Assembly: GCA_941918925.1 (NCBI GenBank)
Contig: OW799236.1
Location: 100,828,562-100,892,561 of the forward strand
Direction of reading: 5' to 3'
Length of the DNA stretch: 64,000 nt
DNA from: Phyto melanocephala
Lineage: Eukaryota > Arthropoda > Insecta > Diptera > Rhinophoridae
Position 1 is the stretch's first letter. Each line of letters opens with the position of its first letter. The notes below the pieces were generated by a model that did not search any database, was not told the origin of the DNA, and worked only from the letters and a program-made list of their open reading frames with translations. Positions 46,379 through 58,705 of the stretch are shown piece after piece. A program made the translations under genes and the position numbers.

Positions 46379-48816
46379 CATAGTGCGGTGAGTCGGCGCT
46401 GAGTCAACGCCGCTAAAAGGTTTGATCAACTCAGGCATTCTTTCGTAAAACACCAAACGAGACAGGCACCACTTGAGCCACAATAAATTATTTTAAGTAA
46501 AAAGTTAATAAAAATCAATAAAAATTAAAGAAAAGTTAAACAGTTTGTATTAAACCAATATACAGAGACACTGAACCACCACCTTTTGGACATCAACTTC
46601 AACGTTCACAACCCTTTAGTAGCACCAACAACCTGGAAACCAGCATCCCTCAAGAGGTAAACACAAATGATAACATTAATAAAAAAAACTACTAAATAAT
46701 GCAACAGTGTGTACATATCGAATGAAAAGCTAATTTCGTAAACAAAGTACGTTCAGATTTGAAGTTTGCTTAAGCAAATGACACTTGACGAAACTTGACG
46801 AAAAGTTTCTTAAGTACAATATTGTTGCATACATTTAGTTTAATGTATCCGCATATTTGCTTAAGCCAGCAGTTCCAGTATTCCATTAAGAATTATGTAC
46901 TTCCCTGGCTGCGTAGACTGGCTTTTGTTGTGCGTTCTGTACCTGCGACACAAGTTAGTGTAGCGAGATTCTGAAAAACACTCTATACAAATATTTCAAA
47001 GTATACCAAATATTTATTGCAATTCAAAGAAAACTAGAAGCAAATTGTGAACGAACTCAACGAAAGCAATGCTTTACTGCAAGGAGCGTAAACCATAGCT
47101 TCACTCAGGAATTCAATATGTGCGTACGAAATCATTATACACTTTAATATATTACAAATTAAGTTTCGTATTATGCCCTAGAAGTCACCCAAGTATTTTT
47201 GCTAATTTGAGAACTCATTATTTTATATTCGTGCTCATATTGCCAGACGAAGAAAAATTTAAAAAATAATTAAAAAACGTTATAAGCGAAACAACTTAAA
47301 ATGTTTATGCTAAAAGCAAGAAATTTTATGAATAATATACAAAAAAAAAAAAAATAAAAATGAAAAAATAACAACAACCTAATAAAAAAGCTTTATTAGA
47401 GGAACTTAATTACTGTACCCTGGAACTTAATAAAAGACAAAGGCATAAACAATATTGCCATAGGTCATATATTCTAACAAACAGAAAGTAAAAACTAATT
47501 TTTCGAAATTTTAATGAGTTTAAATATTATAAATTGTTTTGTTTGGGCAAGATTTAACATACCCTACATGATAAATTTTGTGTGTAAATAAAGTAAAACC
47601 ATTTTGAAGAAAATGGTAAAAAATTTTGTTTTATGATGTTTATTTTTAAAACAGATATTAGTTCTAAATTAAAGGTTAAGAAGTTATAAATTTTGTAATT
47701 TGTATTTAATTTTTTTTTTAATTTTTTAGTTATATCATTTTAAACTTTCACTTTAAAATAAGATATTTCAAAATAAATCAACAGCCGGCTCCATAATATA
47801 TATTCCAAAAAATTCTTTGTACAATCAAGCATCTTTATTCCTTTTTATCATATTGAAGGCAATATGGAATATTGTTATTGCTCAGCTGCAATTGTAACAG
47901 ACATTATCTCAAACTCATAGTGCCAATTGATGTAAAATTCATAAAAAAAATCTGTATAAATCAACATTAAAAATAAACAGCAGTTAAAGGAATGAACCGT
48001 ATAACGCCCCAAGCGAAAAATATAATGACCCAAGAATAAAAACGAAAAAAAGTAGATACAACAGCAACAGCAGCAGAAAAAAGTGATAAACAGACACCTA
48101 AAACTCATAAAAAAATATTAAAGAAGAATAACACATACACACGCAAAACAGATTTTTTCGTCCTGAAGACAAACATATATACACGTTTACAGTTATTTAC
48201 ATACAGATAAATAGTCACATATACAAACAACCACAAAAGAAAAAGAAAATTGGAATGAAAGCCCCCGAGATCATTATAAAAGAAATGAGATATTATTATG
48301 ACGATACACTGTGGAGCCGTAAAACAAATATATTCTTAGGCCTTGACTAATGAGAGAATATATATATTTGCCAAGCACATTTTTCTTAAAAGAGTTTTGT
48401 TAAATAAAATTCTAAGAAAAAGTTGTGAAATATATAAAAGCTAACCATAAAATTGATAAACGCAAATCTCATATATAAAATTTAACATGTAAATTTCTGA
48501 ACTTGTGAAAAGTCAGTATAAAAAGGAAAAGCCTTGTGATAATTTCTAAATCTTAAAGTTTCGATAAAAATTACTTGTTACCTTGGCTGCTTAAAAAAAA
48601 GCACCACATGTTAAATATTTAGACAATATGTATATTTTTTCACAATATGAAATAAAATCCATTTAAACCAAAAAATTTATTTGGAAATTTTTAGATTGTG
48701 AAATTTATGATAATCGTGTATGTTATACTAATCTTGTTTGAATTCATAACAATCGGACTTAAACTTTCTGAGATATAAGCAAGTAAACACGACTGACTCG
48801 GTCTTTTCCCATATTA
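46379..48816. other. No gene; GC-richer block at its start
   Basis: 46379-46670 is clearly less AT-rich than its surroundings and ends CCCTCAAGAG|GTAAAC, a good splice-donor context. It has no open frame of interest. It could be a non-coding exon or the end of a lost LTR element. The remainder to 48816 is AT-rich without features; the frame at 47875-48108 lacks motifs. Confidence 0.35.
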
Positions 48817-49607
48817 ATACCCTTCACACAGTGAAAAAGGGTATAAATAGGTTTGTCATTCCGTGTGAAATTTCTACAATTTTCATTGCCGACCCCATAA
48901 AGTATATATTTTCTGAAAGCTTATGAATAGGGGAGTCGATTAAGCTCTGTCAGTCTGTCCGTCTGACCGTCTGTCCGTGTGTATGTTGAAATCAACTTTT
49001 TAAGCCCCCCGACATAGGTTGGACCCGGGTAAGGTATTAAAATATCAAAAATATTTGGGAGTAGATCGGTATTGAAAATCAGAAACATCGGTACATAAAC
49101 AACTGAGATATGAGCAAAAACCCACGACCACATCGATTTTTTTTTCACAAAAATAACATTACAACAACAACATACATACATACAAACGTGTATACTGGTT
49201 AGAGAAAACGTGGCATCGAATCCCAGCTGAGCCAAAAAATTTTTTTTTTATTTTTTTTATTTTTTATTTAATATATTATTTATATTTTTATTATTATTTA
49301 TTTATTTTAATTTTTTTTTTTTTTTTGTTTTATATATATTATATACATACAAATTTTTTTTTTAAATTTTTTTAATTTTTTATAATTTTTTTTTTTAAAT
49401 TTTTTTGTTTTTTTTTTTTTTTTGTTTTTTAACATACATACGTGAATTTATAATTTTACAATGGGACGTTTTTATATATGTATGTTTTTATATGTATGTA
49501 CGTATTTCATATGGGATGAATGGTGACACAAACCACTATTATTGCATGACTACACGTTGTGAAGGGTATATAAGATTCGGCACGGCCGAATATAGCGCTC
49601 TTACTTG
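48817..49607 (+). mobile_element. Family A repeat, complete
   Basis: The 5' end AATACCCTTCACACAGTG folds onto AAAAAGGGTATA. GTCATTCCGTGTGAAATTTC, GACCCCATAAAGTATATA, a GTCTGTCC run, GGTTGGACCCGGGTAAGG, a TGGCATCGAATCCCAGCTG tRNA-like patch and a long T-rich tract follow. The 3' end is GTGAAGGGTATATAAG, hairpin ATTCGGC-ACG-GCCGAAT and CTCTTACTTG. It is the same subfamily as 30527-31290; their 100-codon frames are similar only because the DNA is. Confidence 0.85.
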
Positions 49608-52294
49608 TTTTATCATAGAAACCAAAAATTGTCCCAGGCTAGTTTGTTGACAGGTTGGCTAATATTTGTTAAAATCAAATAACTCTAAAGCTTTTCGCTA
49701 TATTTTTTTGTATTAATCAGTCCCTAGTCAGCAAAGTTATAAACAAAAATAGTTCTTAAAATATATAATGTTCTAAATACTTATGCAAGTTTCTAAAGCT
49801 CTTAAATAATGTTTTGGCATTTCAATGGCACTCAAATACAAACCGTAGTCTCGAAAACTATTGCTGAGAAAAACTAATAAGTCGAATATAATACTAACTG
49901 AGATATAGGCACAAAAAACATAAATGCTTTGTTGTTTTTCCCAAAACTTACAAGTGAAAATTGATTTTTTTGCTTGTGAAAAACAAAAAAGGAGCGATAT
50001 GAATTCCAAATGAATTGGATTGAGCAGTAGAATAAATTTCACTATAAAAAACGTTATATCCACCACACCACTACAAAACGGCTTAAAATAAATTTGTATC
50101 TGAGTCAAATCCAGTATTTGAAAGTGTATCCACTTTAAACTATGAAAAAGTTAAAATTTATGATGTCGCACAAAATGGCAGACAATTCTTTTTCAACCAA
50201 TTAATGTGGTGAATACAAGAGAAGGCTGGAGTAGAAGAATGCAAATAACTATGCCGAAATTCTAAACTAACGATAACTTTGGCAATCATGAAGCAAAATC
50301 GTTGATAACAATAAATCTGAAATTTTTGATAAGCTTTGTTTTATATTATATCTATGTACATGAAGGTTAAGGGCAATATCAAATTCGGTACTGCGGAATT
50401 TAGCATTCTTACATGTTACTTTATACAGATTTTTTTTATATATGCAAAGCTACTTACAACTTCAAAAAATTTTATTATATCTTGGTGGGCAGTGAAAAAG
50501 ACTAAATTGGACTAATTGCATAAGAAAAGAAAAATAATGGCTTTAAAAATAAAAAAAATTTTTAAAGTTAGTAGCTCTCATGAAGTTAATTACTTCGGGC
50601 GGCGAAAGAGCTTCCATTAGCTTTCTGTAATAATGTCCAAATTATTTCTTGTCTTAAAACTGATCGTTCTAAAATCGTTACTCTCTCATAACTTGTACCA
50701 CAGTACATAATAATCTTCGTTGTCGACATGATTGTAACTTTCGTCTTTATTGTCGAATTTTTTTCCCATATCTCTTATTTTCTTTCTCATTATACATTCA
50801 AAGAAAAAGCAAAAACTATATCACTGCATGCCAACAAAAATAAACTGCTAATGTAGTGGTGAATGTTGTTTGGTTTATAGTACACGAAGAAAAAATTGTA
50901 CACACACACACATACACATATATCCAGTCACTTGCAGTTACACATCGATATTACTTATTTTTGTTATACTGCAAATACAGACAACATTTATTTAAACACC
51001 AACCAGCAATGGTACAAACACAAGCACTAGGCAGTAGATTTTCTATAAATAATGCATCCTGCTAAGTTTAAATACGAACAAAAATGCCAAAAATGTAATA
51101 AAAAAGTAACAACAACGAGAGACAGCAAAAATCTTATTTCTTTTTTTTTTTAACGGCCAACATAAGAAAACCAACAACAGCAGCCGAAACTTCATAACGT
51201 TTGTAAATGGCCAGCAGGGAAGATGAGAAAAAAAATAAAAGTTGAAAAAATAAGGACATCTAACAGTCTTAACTGCTGCCACTGTGAAAAATAATGATGT
51301 TTTGTTGACAGCCTTTACTAGACTGACTGGCCTTCTAAACTGTAAGTCCCATAAAATTGTACACCCACCCATGGTGATAACATAAACACACATACAGATT
51401 CTTACCCTTTTACAGCAAAAAACACATTCATTCTAATTTTAGTGCGAATAAAAAAATATTTAAATGAGGTTCTGGAAATTGGGTTCTGGCGAAATAAGAA
51501 ACGCTTCGGCTTCGGCTTTGGCATGGACAATGCGTAATTATTTATGTGCTGGCAAGTTAAAGTTGATTTATTCACGGTAAAGTCTGAATGACCGATACCA
51601 TTCATGTTCATTATTGTAGCTGCTGCCAAAAATGAAGAAAGAAAAACATCTGCAGTTTTGGCCATAGCAGATATGTAGTAAGATTTTTAAAATAGGAAGT
51701 AATTTATTTAATGACAACATTAATTAGTTGAATAAAATACTTAACATAATTTTCTTTATTTTAGTATTTTTTGATGTAGATTAATTGTAGCATTTTGTAT
51801 GATATCTAGCCAAAAACAAATTTGCTAATTTCAACAAGACCTTTGACAATTGTATGGAAATTATAAAATAAGCTTTTATAAACTAATTTATATTAATAAC
51901 GAATTGTAAAAGAGAGAACTCTTCTTAAAACGAAAAGCATTTTTTTAAGATTTCTTTTTATGTTGACTTTGGTTTTGAGATAAACCTAAGGCATCTCCAC
52001 TACAAATATTACTAATACTTAAGAACTGTACACCTAAATCAGGTAATAATAAAATTAGAGTGATTTCGAGCAGATCAGAACTTAGTGTTTAAAATTATTT
52101 TAGGAACGACTATTACTTGCACCAATTCAAGAGATGACTCGATTATGTAAACTTGTGTGTGATTATTAATGTATTAATGCGTATAACGATTTTTGTCTAA
52201 ATAAAGTACAGGCACTATATATTGTATATAATCAAAACTCGAGTACCGATTTCAATGAGAATAGTTTGGATACATTACAAATATATTTAGCCAT
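49608..52294. other. No gene recognised
   Basis: AT-rich DNA with one tiny family A terminus at 50370-50412 (AAATTCGGTACTGCGGAATTTAGCATTCTTACATG). The longest frame (51043-51393, minus) is Phe/Leu-rich from T-rich DNA and has no recognisable domain. An AC run lies near 50902. Confidence 0.5.
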
Positions 52295-52295
52295 A

Positions 52296-53141
52296 TGGGC
52301 ATTTCCATGTCATCGTACGTGGCATTTGTTCTCCTATAAAATGGAGTAATTTTTGCAAAAGTAAGAGTAGTTATAACAAAATTAGATCTTTATGTTCCAT
52401 TCAAAGGTTACTTTATTTAAAAAAAAAATAATTATATTGGAATCATTGTTGTCTAAAATATCCAGAAAAATAAGAATATATCGTACGTGACATAAAACAG
52501 AAATTATTTTGAGGTATATATGGAAATATGAAAAAGGTATTTTTTCTTTTTTTTATTTCTTACACTAAACCAAATTTTTTTCATCTAAAATCTATCATAC
52601 TTAATTGAAAACATTCTTTAAATAATTTTATTATAAATTCAATTAAATATCGTTCGTGACATATCGTACGTGACATATTTTTCTCTAATAGTATTCTTAG
52701 GTAATACAATTTATATTATGCTAAGAAAAAAATGCAAATTCTAAATTAGATTCTCTTGCGACTGTTCAAATACGAATGACGGAGACAAATAATGTTTTTG
52801 CACTACGTACGTGACATTAAAACAACATCCAAGTGTAATCACTTATTTCTTCTTATGTATCTTGTTAATTGTTGTTGCTACCTAATTTTGAAGGAATATT
52901 TACAAATACAATTTATTTTTACAATTTAGTCGCTAAAAAAAATTGTTGATTGCAATTCTTTAAAATAAGTCAAAGAGATAATCAGATTAAACTCTTATTG
53001 TTGCTCTTAAAATAATTTAATAGGCACTTAATACCTGCGCGTAGTAAAATTTTTGAGTTTTATTATTAATAAACTTGTATTAAAAACTTTCAAGAGTTTT
53101 TATTTTTACAGTCGTGGTTGATATATTCATGGAAATGCCCA
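52296..53141. mobile_element. MITE with CGTACGTGACAT repeats
   Basis: CATATGGGCATTTCCATG (52292-52309) and CATGGAAATGCCCATATG (53128-53145) are perfect 18-bp inverted repeats. Read as TA + TGGGCATTTCCATG, they would be a Tc1/mariner-type MITE with a TA duplication. Five copies of (A/T)CGT(A/T)CGTG(A/G)CAT occur in the same orientation at about 52312, 52480, 52649, 52664 and 52805. It has no coding sequence, and the superfamily is uncertain because no longer TSD is seen. Confidence 0.75.
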
Positions 53142-53145
53142 TATG

Positions 53146-53755
53146 TGACTTAACAAGAAATTGAGTTTTTGGTTAATTTAAATTTTTACCTTATTTTTAT
53201 AAAAAATATACTACTGAAAGTTTTAGTCAAGTTTTAGAAAATAATAAAAGCGGTACTCACTCCTTGTTGCAAACCACTCATGAAAACTGTACAGATTGTG
53301 AAGGTGTAGAAAAAATATTTCTTTTGCAAACAAAATATATATGCCCAATTCACTATCTTGTGTATTTGCCATTGCAAATTTGCACAATTGCAATTATCGT
53401 CGTTGCTCTAACAAATTCAGTTATGTGTTTTTTACGGAGTTTTCAGAAGACCAACAAAAAACATTTTATTTTGCTACTTTACAGTTTTAAACGTACGCAT
53501 ATTTACAATTGTTTATTTTTGATGTAGGACATATAAACCTACGAAATAGAGCAATAAAATAAATTTTAAAAATTGTCACATAACCGATTACGTCAGAGCA
53601 GCGACGATATGTTATATTTGTATTTACTTTGCTAGTATAAAGTAAAAATATACTCTACTATTTTGTAACTGCACTGAGGCAAGATCTTTTGCACAAGATT
53701 GTTAATTATGTTATCGAACTTCAAGTTATTTCACTAGAGCAAATGTGCAACACTA
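53146..53755. other. No gene recognised
   Basis: The open frame at 53264-53527 has one hydrophobic segment and a Cys-containing start, but nothing identifiable. Confidence 0.45.
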
Positions 53756-53887
53756 ATGTGCTGTTTTTGCAAGCCGATTGAGTGATTGTCTTGGACGATT
53801 TATGTGTATTTTGTTATTTGTAACAAGAACAAATTACACATAAATCGTCTAAGACAGTCACTCAATCGGCTTGTAAAAACAGCACAT
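53756..53887 (+). repeat. 53-bp near-perfect inverted repeat (possible hairpin RNA)
   Basis: The left arm (53756-53808) and right arm (53835-53887) are reverse complements over 53 positions with three differences, and the loop is 26 bases. In a + strand transcript all three differences are G:U or U:G pairs, so the RNA stem would have no mismatch. In a - strand transcript they would be C/A mismatches. Arms start ATGTGCTGTTTTT and contain AAGCCGATTGAGTGA. No target duplication flanks it. It may be an hpRNA/siRNA source or a recent foldback MITE. Confidence 0.8.
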
Positions 53888-53956
53888 AAAATCAGTGCAA
53901 AATAATCTAACAATAAATTGCACAATAGAAACAGCAGACTTACTGGTACATACATG

Positions 53957-54600
53957 ATGACACGCCCAATTTTACGCCCACCTCCCATATAACGCTTTAT
54001 CTCAAATGCATATATTTTTTCTATGAATAAAAATTTTGGAAGAATAAAGGACTATATATTGAAATATCTTAGTTGTATTCATTAGCAAAAACAACTTCGA
54101 CAGTCCCACTTTAACGCCCACTTTTCACGTAATCTGCTGTTAATGATATTTAAAAGCTCATAAGACCGACAAAATTTGATGTATGATGATGAAATTTCGT
54201 ATATATGCTTTCTCGTCAATGTTATTGTTATGCCGGAAAATAAAGGTGACACGCCCACTTAAACGCCTACCTTCCATATAACGATTTATATTAAATTTTT
54301 AAAATTTCTCTATGAACAAAGTTTCTGGATGAATAAAGGATTATATTGAAATATCTCAGTTTTATTTATTAGCAGAAACTATATTGAAACGCCCATTTTC
54401 ATTGAAAGATTTAATTTACGAAAATATTTTAAAACGATATTGAAGTTAAACAAAGAAAGTGATAAATATTTTAGTATAAAAAGATTATTTCTAAGCAATT
54501 ACAGTTAATAACAAATTTAAAAATTTTGTGCCATAAAAGTACATAAAATTGGTGGTGGGTTTAAAAAATTCGGCACAGCCGAATATAGTGCTTCTAGTTG
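53957..54600 (+). mobile_element. Family B repeat, 5'-truncated copy without nested mariner
   Basis: It begins inside the module region (GACACGCCCAATTTTACGCCC), continues through ACGCCCACTTTTCACG and CATATAACGATTTA modules, and ends TTGGTGGTGGGTTTAAAAAATTCGGCACAGCCGAATATAGTGC. At 54442-54455 it reads GAAGTTAAACAAAG, the uninterrupted counterpart of the mariner insertion site in the other two copies. Confidence 0.85.
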
Positions 54601-54682
54601 TTCCTTTTTGGAACAGATAGAGTGTACGCTATTTTGATGTATTGTTTATTAGGGATTTTAAAATATTTATAGGGTATTATAT

Positions 54683-55226
54683 AGGGTTTGCCATCTAACG
54701 TTTTTTTTTTCAACTAGTGTTTATTTCGTGAATGGTAACACTTAGCTCATGTCTGATTTGACAGATAATTAGTTTTATCCTTCCGCTGAACGAATATGGT
54801 TTTGTATACGCTTGAACAACGCTGGGAATAATTGCGACATTACTGTGGCCGATTTTGCCAAAAGATCATCTTTTCAGATGAAGCTCATTTTGATCTTGGC
54901 GCGTATGTAACCAAGCAAAATTGTTGCATTTGGGGCACAGAAAACCCGCACGCATACATTGAAAGCCGATACACCCAAAACGAGTCATTGCTTGGTGCGG
55001 ATTTTGGTCAAGAGGCATAATTGGGTCATTTTTTTTTTTAAATGAGCAAGGAGTGGCCGTAATCAATGCCGATCATTATCGGGCCATGTTGAACGAATTT
55101 GTGTTCACAAAAATTGAAGAGGAGGATATTGGCAACATTTGGTTTCAACAGGACGGTACTACGTACCACACAGCCGGAGCTACACTTTTTTTATAGCATT
55201 TAAAAAAAAGTTATTTGGCGAACCCT
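54683..55226 (+). mobile_element. Deleted mariner derivative, copy 2
   Basis: The ends AGGGTTTGCCATCTAAC and GTTATTTGGCGAACCCT form an imperfect inverted repeat. At 544 bp the element lacks the DNA-binding half and the last third of the transposase. The GCATTTAAAAAAAAGTTATTTGGC junction at its 3' side is the same as in copy 1 at 9958-10450, which is inverted relative to it. Confidence 0.8.
54820..55200 (+). pseudogene. Mariner transposase core fragment
   Basis: CQKIIFSDEAHFDLGAYVTK carries the first catalytic Asp (about 54868). ENPHAYIESRYTQNESLLGADF follows and ends in a stop at 55018; then a new frame gives FFFLNEQGVAVINADHYRAM, IEEEDIGNIWFQQDGTT-HTA with the second Asp near 55153. The third-Asp block is absent. 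It is very similar to the fragment on the minus strand at 10000-10358. Inactive. Confidence 0.8.
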
Positions 55227-56990
55227 TTATTTTTCTAGTAATTTTTTTTTATTTGATACCCTATTTATCTTCGCGATTGCCTAAAAAGTTAAAAAAAAAT
55301 ATTTTTTTTCAAAATTTAGGAAGAAGTTAATGTAGTTTATTTTGCTTCTATATCTTTGTTATATAATGTACAATTAAAGAAGTTTAAAAGTAAACTTTTG
55401 CATAAATATACATTTGAAGTAAGGTGTTAAAAAATCAGAGATAAATTAAAGATTTTATCAAGAAACCTTTCGGCAGATTTAATTTTCAGTAAGTAGGAAA
55501 AAAAAATTTTATAAATTTTTTTTGTTTTTAATTTAAGCAAAATCAAAAAGTAAATTTATGATTAAAAGCAAAAAAATAAAAAAAGGAATCATTGACAATT
55601 TTATTAAAAATCATGCAACATCACTGTATTTACCTTTGATTTTTGCACCAAGTACTTCAGATTAACAACATTATTCTTGAAATTTTATATATTTTTATAC
55701 AAACGTTTAAATATGTATCTTATACATGTAAATACTTCACCGAAAATACTTAAAAAATAAAGCATAAAATGTTAATGGTTTTAATGGTATTGCCATCTTT
55801 TCTGTTTACGCGATTTGCACATTTTAACATATCCTCTTGAGAAATTTACGACCTAATGAAAAAATAAGCTTATGTTTTGACCTGACGTCCTGTATTTTAA
55901 ATAGCTACATTTCTGAAACGCATTCCTTCTGTGCCAATCACACCCCCAGTCACAGATATTCCCAGTCTCATTTTGTTGCCTGTGATATTATAGAACTTGG
56001 TTTTTAATAGACATAAATATGTTGTGTAAAATATAAATAAACAAACATTAAAATAAGCTTTTAGTCTGATATATAAAAAAAAAGAAGAAGAAGAAAAAAT
56101 GAGTGCTATAGTCTTTGCTTATTTATGTTCACTTTATTTTAAGCGATTTATATTTAAGTCTGTTTTTAGTTTCCTTCTAAGGTTTTGCATTTGGGAATCA
56201 TAAAAAAATTGAGTGACCGTTGACTGAGGGTACATGGAAAAAATGACACAACATCGGGTATAAATCTTTTATTTCGTGTCTACTACTGCAATAGATTTTT
56301 TATTGTCAAAAGTGAAACCCATTCGTATTTTATATTGCATGTTAACACAATCGTATAGACATAAATATAATGTCAAACTCTTTTTATTAGCGAAAGTAAA
56401 ATTTTAAATTTAAATTCTAAAGCGCGATTTTTTATAGTTATTATTACGGTCCCTGTTATGACCTCTAATTTCAAATATTTTTTATAACCAAATTTAACTT
56501 TTTTTTTATGTTGTAATATTTTTCTCTTTTATTATATCTTTAATTGTCGTAAATTGCTGTAGGATGCTATGTTTCTTTTGATAATTTCCGTTTTGATCTG
56601 CAATTTAAAAAAAAAAAATTATATTTTTGTTAATTTTTTTTAACAGAAGTAAAGTTGTGAAATTTATTTATTATTTATGATGTTGTAAAACATTATAAAT
56701 TTCCCTTTAGACTCAGGCAGGCAATTGACGAAATTATAGGATATTTATGATTTTTTTCATAAAATTTTAATTTCTTTGATTCTTGAAAGAGAGTGCAAAT
56801 TGATTTTTTGTATGTTTTTACTTCTTGGGCGTGTGTTTGAAAAAAAAGGTTGCCAGAGATTTTGATAAATAAAGCATATAATATATATATAATTTATTTT
56901 AATTTTTGATAAACTTAAAGTTAAACTGAAGCCTTAATAAGTTTTATGAGTAATATTTTTGTTGGTTATGGTTATGTATATGCTCATTGT
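55227..56990. other. No gene recognised
   Basis: AT-rich non-coding DNA. AGGTTGCCAGAGAT near 56848 and its partial complement near 58577 hint at a larger element around the hAT, but the match is too short to call. Confidence 0.45.
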
Positions 56991-56998
56991 CTAACAAC

Positions 56999-58078
56999 TA
57001 GGTTGATCGATTATTCGACTTTTTTAAGAAACCGGGTTTCAAATAGTTTGAAATTTAGAATTTTAAAAAAACCGGTTGCTATTTTGAAAATTAAGAAAAA
57101 AACCGGTTAACCGGTTCGAATATATAAAATATAATATTTAAAGAAAAAATTAAAAAATATTGTTAAAAAAGATTATAATAAAAATTATATCTAAATATGA
57201 AATTTTTACAGTTTATATACGTTTGGCTGCACAATAACGCAATAACTGACATGAATACAGTTGTTTAATTTGGTTTTATTTAGTTGAACTTAAGGACAAA
57301 ACGTACTCTTTACTAGTTAAATAATACAATAAATTAATACTTAAATAAATAAGACCTTTTTTAAGGCTGTTATAAAATTTTGTATCTCCTTCTGTACATT
57401 TTTTAAATGTTAGATCTTTTAAACTAACATACACTAACGTATTTTGTTTGAAATGATTTCTGTAATTTGAAATACATTTTAAAGGCTAAGGAGAAAATCT
57501 TTAAAATTTAATTTCAAAAATTCTTTCTTATAACCCTGACAGACATACAAATATAGTCATAAACTAGTTTGTTCGATGGTTTAATTGAAATTTAAGTTGA
57601 CAGACACTCAATGCCATTAATTAGAATTAGGATCTGGAAAAAGAGATTCTTGGTTTTTCTTTATTGTAACTACATTTTTCACATAAAAGTGATTGATTAG
57701 CTAAGTTTAAGCTTCAATTACCTTCAACTTTTAACTTAAGGTTTATATCCTATAAAAAAATAATATTCAAGCGTAATTATTTTTCTTATTTTGCATTTGT
57801 TTTTTAAACAACAAATAAATATCTTACAATATTATGGTAGAATATTTAATTGTTTTTATTTTCTCATTTTTGGAAACTTTTCGCGTACTCAATATACTAT
57901 GGTACGATTGGTTACAAAGATATATGAAAATAAACTTAAAAATATAAAAAACCGGCTTTTTCGGATAAAAAAACCGGTGTATTCGATATTCGAAAAATCA
58001 ACGTTTAGAAAAAACCGCCAGCAAAAAGAGGAAAAAACCAGGTTTTCCACCGGTTGTAAAACCGAGTCGATCAACCTA
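56999..58078. mobile_element. Non-autonomous hAT with perfect 8-bp TSD
   Basis: The ends TAGGTTGATCGA and TCGATCAACCTA are perfect 12-bp inverted repeats flanked by identical CTAACAAC (56991-56998 and 58079-58086). Both subterminal regions carry several AAACCGG(T/G) motifs: left at about 57030-57115, including an AACCGGTTAACCGGTT palindrome, and right at about 57950-58065. The 1080-bp interior shows no transposase remnant. A TAG...CTA terminus is slightly atypical for hAT (usually CAG/TAG...), but the TSD length fits. Confidence 0.85.
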
Positions 58079-58086
58079 CTAACAAC

Positions 58087-58700
58087 GCTATTTTAACTTG
58101 TCTTTTTTTTAAAAAAGTTCGGCAAAGGGATCTGCTTGTCAGCTGTGTGTTTTTTTATAAAGTTTGTTTTCCAGATATAGAAGAAAGTCTTGAACAAAGA
58201 ATATAGTAAGGGTATATAATTTTGAAATGGATTACCTAGAGTTTTACAAATATTTGAAGAGATGCGATCGTAATATATTGGCTCAAATTGGAAGTGTTGA
58301 AAAATATATGTAAAATTTTTAAAAGTGTACATTCCCGATAATGAGTGCAATGAATTTTTGTTGTTTTTTTTTTTGATTTTTTTGTTTTTATTTTTAACCA
58401 TTAAATCAGAATGATATGTTCAGTTTGTATATTTGTAAATAAAGTTTTATCGTAAAAACAAATTTTGTTTTTGTATTTTAAATGGCCTCGTAAATTTTAA
58501 CAAATTTAATTTTTTTTAAATGTGTCCTCCTTTTTTGGGCAAATGTCCTACATTTTTTGTCATCTTTTTTTTAAATAGAAATGGCAACCCTAAGTACCTG
58601 TATTCTAAAGATAAAGCACTTTCATTTGATACTTAAGTACATTCACTGGGTTAAAAATATCATCCCATATTTTGTTTTAGATCGCATCTTGGATTTTACG
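58087..58700. other. No gene; one family E unit
   Basis: 58610-58660 contains GCACTTTCATTTGATACTTAAG and 58685 ATCTTGGATTTTAC, a single decayed family E unit in reverse orientation. The rest is AT-rich. Confidence 0.4.
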
Positions 58701-58705
58701 CTTTT

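Noticed and set aside
51043..51393. 116-codon Phe/Leu-rich minus-strand frame that looks membrane-like
   Set aside because: Composition follows T-rich DNA, there is no start context, signal or family motif, and no neighbouring gene.
56847..58590. Larger hAT around the 57-kb element, from AGGTTGCCAGA to TGGCAACCCT
   Set aside because: Only about 8-9 bp match inversely and no target duplication flanks them.
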